Origin: Nitrospira sp.
GTDB taxonomy: Bacteria > Nitrospirota > Nitrospiria > Nitrospirales > Nitrospiraceae
Direction of reading: 5' to 3'
Length of the DNA stretch: 10,000 nt
NCBI GenBank assembly: GCA_020216985.1
Contig: JAIWOH010000132.1
Span: 1 to 10,000 of the forward strand
Positions 6,884-10,000 of the stretch are shown piece by piece (the stretch's first letter is position 1; every line of letters begins with the position of its first letter). Below the pieces are notes generated by a model, which saw only the letters and a program-made list of their open reading frames with translations, searched no databases and was not told the DNA's origin. The position numbers and the translations under genes are program-made.

Positions 6884-7881
6884 GGTTCCACCTCGTCGGG
6901 ATTGGCAAAGACCCCCTCCAACACTTCCCGTCCTTCGGGCAACGGACTCTGCTCGGCGAACTCCAACCCCACGTCGATTTCCTTCTGCACTCTGAGGCCG
7001 ACGTCGTGAAAGTGCGCTTCATCGGCGTAGCCCAACTCACGTAACCGCTGCTCAGCCCTGAGGATCGGATCTTTCTTTTTCCATTCTTCCAACAGCTCGC
7101 GGGGCACGTACTTGGCCGCGTCATGTTCCGAATGGCCGTGCATCCTCATGGTCTTAAATTCGAGAAACGTCGGTCCCTCGCCGGCGCGGGCCCGCGCGAT
7201 GGCCCGTTTGGCGGCCAGAAACACGGCGGCCACGTCATTGCCATCCACGATCTCGCCCGGCATGCCGTAGGCTTTCGCTCGATCGACGACGTTGGCGATC
7301 GTCATCTGGAGACGGATCGGCGTGGAATAGGCATATTGATTGTTATTGCAGAAGAACACGACCGGGAGTTTGCGCACCGAGGCGAAATTCATCGCCTCGT
7401 GAAAGTCGCCGCGGCTCGTACCACCGTCGCCGGTTCCGGTAAAGACGACGCGCCGCTCTCCCCGGATTTTGAATGCCAGCGCCGCTCCCGCCGCGACCGG
7501 CAGGTTATCAGCCAAGTGGCTCACGAAGCCGATGATGCCGCGTTTTAAGTCTCCCATGTGGACGTTCCCGTCCTTGCCCTTGGTCGGCCCGGTCCGTTTG
7601 CCCAGGTACTGGGCCAGCACTTCGCCCGGCGTGATGCCGCGAATTAAAAAGGCGCCCATGTCGCGATGGAACGGCGCGATCACGTCGTCCCGTTCGAGGG
7701 CCGAGGCATAGCCGACGGCAATCGCTTCCATCCCATGACTGGTGTAACAGCCGCCGACGATCCGGCCCTGCCGATAGAGGGCGGCAATCCGGTCCTCCAA
7801 CGATCTCGTGAGACGCAGGTAGTAATACATCTGCAGCCACTCGGCCCGTTTGATCTCGTTGGCGGCATCGACTCGGTCCAT
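6880..7881 (-). CDS. 2-oxoacid dehydrogenase E1 component, alpha subunit
   Basis: Alpha half of the E1 heterotetramer, holding the diphosphate and magnesium of the thiamine cofactor. The 333-residue product has the thiamine-diphosphate motif from Gly151-Asp152-Gly153 to the Asn180-Asn181 pair, the FFCNNNQYAYSTP strand, and MHGHSEHD near 247-254, where His250 corresponds to the active-site His of pyruvate dehydrogenase E1 alpha and Ser251 to its phosphorylation site 1 position. No kinase gene is visible, so phosphorylation is not implied. The ATG at 7879-7881 follows AGGAGG by 5 bases; the frame stays open up to 8175 but that part lies over the preceding gene, encodes nothing recognisable and was left out. 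It opens the five-gene metabolic block and ends in a 4-base overlap with E1 beta. Branched-chain substrate is an inference from the mutase downstream; HGHS itself is shared with pyruvate enzymes. Confidence 0.92.
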   Translation of the reverse strand: MDRVDAANEIKRAEWLQMYYYLRLTRSLEDRIAALYRQGRIVGGCYTSHGMEAIAVGYASALERDDVIAPFHRDMGAFLIRGITPGEVLAQYLGKRTGPTKGKDGNVHMGDLKRGIIGFVSHLADNLPVAAGAALAFKIRGERRVVFTGTGDGGTSRGDFHEAMNFASVRKLPVVFFCNNNQYAYSTPIRLQMTIANVVDRAKAYGMPGEIVDGNDVAAVFLAAKRAIARARAGEGPTFLEFKTMRMHGHSEHDAAKYVPRELLEEWKKKDPILRAEQRLRELGYADEAHFHDVGLRVQKEIDVGLEFAEQSPLPEGREVLEGVFANPDEVEP

Positions 7882-7886
7882 CGGTT

Positions 7887-7892
7887 CCTCCT
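7887..7892 (-). promoter_or_regulatory. Ribosome binding site of the E1 alpha gene
   Basis: AGGAGG on the minus strand, 5 bases before the ATG at 7879-7881. It fixes this ATG as the start against longer open-frame alternatives that would run back into the upstream gene. Confidence 0.75.
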
Positions 7893-7925
7893 CAGGTTCC
7901 TCTTTAGATCCCTCCCCGCAACCAC

Positions 7926-7944
7926 ACGAAGGGGCATCCCTCGT
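7926..7944 (-). other. Small stem-loop at the end of the phosphoribosyltransferase-like gene
   Basis: Minus-strand RNA reads ACGAGGG, a four-base loop ATGC, then CCC, one extra T, and TCGT: seven base pairs with a one-base bulge. It starts on the last base of the TAA stop codon. There is no following T-run, so termination would be weak at best. It could be an intercistronic boundary element that trims or insulates the mRNA; this is judged from pairing only. Confidence 0.3.
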
Positions 7945-8696
7945 TACAGAGCCGGCATTTCTCTCCATGACAGGAGTGGACCATCCTGCCGGCACAAGGG
8001 ACAGTCCATCGGTTCCCACTGCGGCATTAAAAGATCCACCGTGTAATAAAAGGGATAGATGCTCATCAGTTCGTCCATCAACGGAAACTGGCCGCTGTCC
8101 CGGCGGGCGAAGACCGCCATGCCGGCCAAGATCCCTCCATGGTCCGTAACGACGTTGCCGAGCTTTCTCACACACTGACCGCGCGTGGTCACGTCGTTGA
8201 GCGAAAGGAACCGCTCCCCGGCATGGATGGTCCCGTTCGCGACGTTCGTGCCGATCCGACCAGTTTCGCTATTGTATGGAGTAAGGATGACTCGCAGAGG
8301 CATCCGGGCCCCAATCTGTTCGGCAACGGCCTGTGCCAAGGTTTGAGCGGCGGACGTCGTAGCAACGATGCCGGCGAGGGGCTGGTCCCGAAACGTCCGG
8401 TCGATCCAGTCGGCCATGTCGCCCGCGATCGGCGCGATCAGGTCCGGGAACCGAGCAATGGATTCAAACCGCAGGTACGTTGCCGTGTGATGGCCGGACA
8501 CGGTTTCGACATGGGTCTCGAAGAAGATCGAGCGGGAGAGCCGAAACATGGCGAGCAGATCGTCCACCGAGCATCGGCTATGGGGGCCGAGGCGAACAAC
8601 GGCCTTGAGTTTCGACTCAAGATCCGGCCCCTCGTAGAGGGCAAGATGGCGGCGCGTCAACTCTTCGAGCGCCATCCGGTCCATCATGGTGGTCAT
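7944..8696 (-). CDS. Orotate-phosphoribosyltransferase-like protein with C-terminal CxxC, function unknown
   Basis: A 250-residue protein that looks like a type I phosphoribosyltransferase, most like orotate phosphoribosyltransferase. Evidence: an N-terminal helical stretch; SGHHTATYLRFE near 68-79 in the place of the SGxxSxxY strand of orotate enzymes; LAGIVATTSAAQTLA near 107-121 in the place of the glycine-rich loop; and FLSLNDVTTRGQ near 163-174 in the place of the PRPP-binding strand, which normally carries two acidic residues and TTGG. Here one acid is Asn and the second Gly is Arg, so PRPP turnover may be altered or lost. The C-terminus adds Cys232 and Cys235 (DCPLC), a possible half zinc site. 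AAAGGAGG lies 5 bases before the ATG. It sits between two catabolic blocks with 59- and 62-base gaps, unlike the overlapping genes around it. No pyrimidine gene is nearby; a regulatory or salvage role is speculative. Confidence 0.75.
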   Translation of the reverse strand: MTTMMDRMALEELTRRHLALYEGPDLESKLKAVVRLGPHSRCSVDDLLAMFRLSRSIFFETHVETVSGHHTATYLRFESIARFPDLIAPIAGDMADWIDRTFRDQPLAGIVATTSAAQTLAQAVAEQIGARMPLRVILTPYNSETGRIGTNVANGTIHAGERFLSLNDVTTRGQCVRKLGNVVTDHGGILAGMAVFARRDSGQFPLMDELMSIYPFYYTVDLLMPQWEPMDCPLCRQDGPLLSWREMPAL

Positions 8697-8701
8697 GGCC
8701 G

Positions 8702-8709
8702 CCTCCTTT
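8702..8709 (-). promoter_or_regulatory. Ribosome binding site of the phosphoribosyltransferase-like gene
   Basis: AAAGGAGG on the minus strand, 5 bases before the ATG at 8694-8696. It is one of the strongest such sites in the window and selects this ATG over in-frame ATGs a few codons downstream. Confidence 0.75.
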
Positions 8710-8755
8710 CTCTTCTGCGTGTGGGCGGCTCATGCTCGCCTTCCACGCCGTTCCG

Positions 8756-9739
8756 TCATGCCACACCTACCACCTTGGTTCGTAAGATGCCGATCGGCTG
8801 AATCTCCAGTTCCACCACATCGCCCGGTTTCAGGTACCGATCAAATTCAAGGCCACAGCCTCCTCCCACTGTCCCCGACCCGAACACGTCGCCAGGATAG
8901 AGCGGCTCGCCGCGCGAGACGTGGGCGATCATCTGCGGGAACGACCAGTGGATCGTTCCGAAACAGCCCCGCGACCATTCCTCTCCGTTAACTCGCGCCA
9001 CCATCACGAGCGAATTGAGATCGGCAATCTCGTCCGGCGTCACCAGGCACGGGCCAAGGGCGGTCGCGAAATCTTTCCCCTTGGCCGGCCCCAATCGACA
9101 GGCCATCTCTCGAAATTGGATGTCGCGCGCGCTGAAGTCGTTCATGATCGTGTAGCCGACGATATAGTCCGGCGCATCCCGTTGGGAAATATCGTGCCCC
9201 TTTTTCCCAATCACGCAGGCGAGCTCCAGCTCATAGTCCAGCTTGGTCGTCTCCAAGGGCCAAGGCAGGTCCTCGTCCGGCCCGATGATCGTGCGCGGAT
9301 TGCCCTTGTAATAGACAGGAGCCTGGTACCATTCGGGCGGAATCGGCTGTCCTCGTTTCTGCGAGGTGGCAGCGATATGGGCTTCAAACGCGATGAAGTC
9401 ACGGAGCGACGGAGGATTGGGCAGGGGCGCGGCCAATTGCACGGCATCCAAGGAATACCAGACCATTTCGCCCGCTGGGCCCCGCGCCTTGGAGCCGAGC
9501 AGGACCGCATAATCCACAGCCCGACGTGCCGCCGCCATGGTCGAGGCCTCGCCTTCGAGAAACTCCAACATGGTCGCCGGCACCTGGGCGTTGGCCAACC
9601 GAGAGGGTTGCGCTTCGCCTTGATCCTTGAGCCAACGGGCGTAGGCCATATTCACATCGATGATTTGGGAGTCATAAAGAGCCCCCACTCTCGTAAAGGT
9701 GCCGACCGGTGTGACAACGCGAAAACTGACCAGCTTCAT
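8756..9739 (-). CDS. Fumarylacetoacetate hydrolase family protein, probable fumarylacetoacetase
   Basis: Probable last step of tyrosine/homogentisate breakdown: hydrolysis of fumarylacetoacetate to fumarate and acetoacetate, using a divalent metal. The 327-residue product has the catalytic FAH fold: Asp114 and His121 with the seven-residue spacing of mammalian Asp126/His133, YYKGNPRTIIGP near 143-154, metal ligands Glu170 and Glu172 in DYELELA, Asp201 in NDFSARDIQ, Lys222 in GKDFATALGP and the C-terminal GSGTVGGGCGLE. It is shorter than the roughly 420-residue eukaryotic enzyme and belongs to the compact bacterial group, whose members vary in substrate; the adjacent homogentisate dioxygenase is the main reason for the specific call. 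The ATG at 9737-9739 overlaps the dioxygenase stop as ATGA and has GGAG 6 bases ahead; a TTG four codons upstream was rejected. Maleylacetoacetate isomerase is not in the window. Confidence 0.88.
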   Translation of the reverse strand: MKLVSFRVVTPVGTFTRVGALYDSQIIDVNMAYARWLKDQGEAQPSRLANAQVPATMLEFLEGEASTMAAARRAVDYAVLLGSKARGPAGEMVWYSLDAVQLAAPLPNPPSLRDFIAFEAHIAATSQKRGQPIPPEWYQAPVYYKGNPRTIIGPDEDLPWPLETTKLDYELELACVIGKKGHDISQRDAPDYIVGYTIMNDFSARDIQFREMACRLGPAKGKDFATALGPCLVTPDEIADLNSLVMVARVNGEEWSRGCFGTIHWSFPQMIAHVSRGEPLYPGDVFGSGTVGGGCGLEFDRYLKPGDVVELEIQPIGILRTKVVGVA

Positions 9740-10000
9740 CCTTTGCTCCAACTCACGGCATAGTCATCGAGTTCCACCATGTCCATCTGTGGCGCCACCT
9801 CGAAGGGCGACCGAGATTCGATCATCACCGCCACCTCGTTCGTGTGAGTCTTCCCCTTGGCCGCCTGCACGGCTTGCGGCTGCGGCCCATGGTGAATGCC
9901 CTGGGGATGCAGCGTGAGCATGCCGACTTCGATACCGGCGCGACTGAAGAATTCTCCCTGGTGATAAAACAACACTTCGTCATAGTCCATGTTGCGGTGA
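9736..10000 (-). CDS. hmgA: Homogentisate 1,2-dioxygenase, C-terminal part (5' end beyond window)
   Basis: Iron(II) ring-opening dioxygenase that turns homogentisate into maleylacetoacetate. Only the last 87 residues or so are visible. They begin with HRN, matching the HRN that holds the first iron-ligand histidine in the human enzyme, followed by an acidic DYDEV stretch that contains the probable Glu ligand, then GMLTLHPQGIHHGP, where the His of HGP corresponds to the last iron ligand, and a KTHTNEVAVMI strand. The end, DDYAVSW, is typical of the short bacterial form of about 380 residues as I remember it. The ATG at 9988-9990 is internal, because the conserved frame continues through HRN to the window edge. 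The stop codon overlaps the start of the fumarylacetoacetate hydrolase gene by 4 bases, so the two are probably translationally coupled. Confidence 0.87.
   Translation of the reverse strand, partial: HRNMDYDEVLFYHQGEFFSRAGIEVGMLTLHPQGIHHGPQPQAVQAAKGKTHTNEVAVMIESRSPFEVAPQMDMVELDDYAVSWSKG

Noticed and set aside
6230..7009. Plus-strand open frame of 259 codons opposite the E1 genes
   Set aside because: It lies wholly antisense to two confidently assigned genes, has an Arg/Gly/His-rich composition with no motif, and is explained by GC-rich codon use on the other strand.
7882..8175. Longer E1 alpha reading frame reaching into the upstream gene
   Set aside because: It overlaps the phosphoribosyltransferase-like gene, encodes nothing E1-like, and the AGGAGG at 7887-7892 marks the shorter start.
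8697..8755. Possible hairpin (GCGTG ... CACGC around GGC ... GCC) in the gap after the fumarylacetoacetate hydrolase gene
   Set aside because: Only five plus three pairs with a large internal loop and no T-run; too weak to call.
8921..9763. Plus-strand open frame of 280 codons opposite the fumarylacetoacetate hydrolase gene
   Set aside because: Antisense shadow; the minus-strand product has all the active-site residues of its family, and this frame has no recognisable domain.
1..10000. Mobile elements, CRISPR arrays, tRNA/rRNA genes, defence systems, internal promoters
   Set aside because: No direct-repeat arrays, transposase motifs, terminal repeats or RNA gene signatures were seen; every gap is under 90 bases and none shows a convincing -35/-10 pair.

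Overview
The window is one tightly packed strand of a bacterial chromosome. All ten genes lie on the minus strand, so transcription runs from right (10000) to left (1). Coding density is near complete, base composition is GC-rich, and ribosome binding sites are of the ordinary AGGAGG type. I see no mobile element, RNA gene, CRISPR array or strong terminator. Gene content and protein wording remind me of Nitrospira-type bacteria (Nitrospirota), but this is an impression and no marker in the window settles the lineage.

Layout in transcription order: (1) the 3' end of a homogentisate 1,2-dioxygenase (9736-10000, running off the right edge) overlapping by 4 bases a fumarylacetoacetate hydrolase family gene (8756-9739), a phenylalanine/tyrosine breakdown pair. 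(2) A divergent orotate-phosphoribosyltransferase-like gene of unknown role with a C-terminal CxxC (7944-8696). (3) A run of five closely spaced genes: 2-oxoacid dehydrogenase E1 alpha (6880-7881), E1 beta (5894-6883), lipoyl E2 (4645-5874), acetyl-CoA acetyltransferase type thiolase (3452-4648) and 3-hydroxyacyl-CoA dehydrogenase (2481-3443). (4) The large subunit of a B12-dependent acyl-CoA mutase (792-2396). (5) A metallo-beta-lactamase-fold hydrolase (1-709), cut by the left edge. Gaps of 59-84 bases separate the blocks, while genes inside blocks (1) and (3) overlap by 4 bases or sit 8-19 bases apart.

The most informative observation concerns the mutase. Although its family is usually labelled methylmalonyl-CoA mutase, the two residues that read the substrate carboxylate in that enzyme (Tyr and Arg) are Phe64 and Gln182 here, which is the isobutyryl-CoA mutase pair. 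With the neighbouring genes this suggests a linear route: 2-oxoisovalerate (from valine) to isobutyryl-CoA by the E1/E2 complex, to n-butyryl-CoA by the mutase, then through beta-oxidation, of which the last two enzymes (dehydrogenase and thiolase) are encoded here, to two acetyl-CoA. The homogentisate pair would feed in fumarate and acetoacetate. Needed but absent from the window are E3, the B12-binding small subunit of the mutase, a butyryl-CoA dehydrogenase, an enoyl-CoA hydratase and maleylacetoacetate isomerase. The route is inferred; the gene families are well supported.
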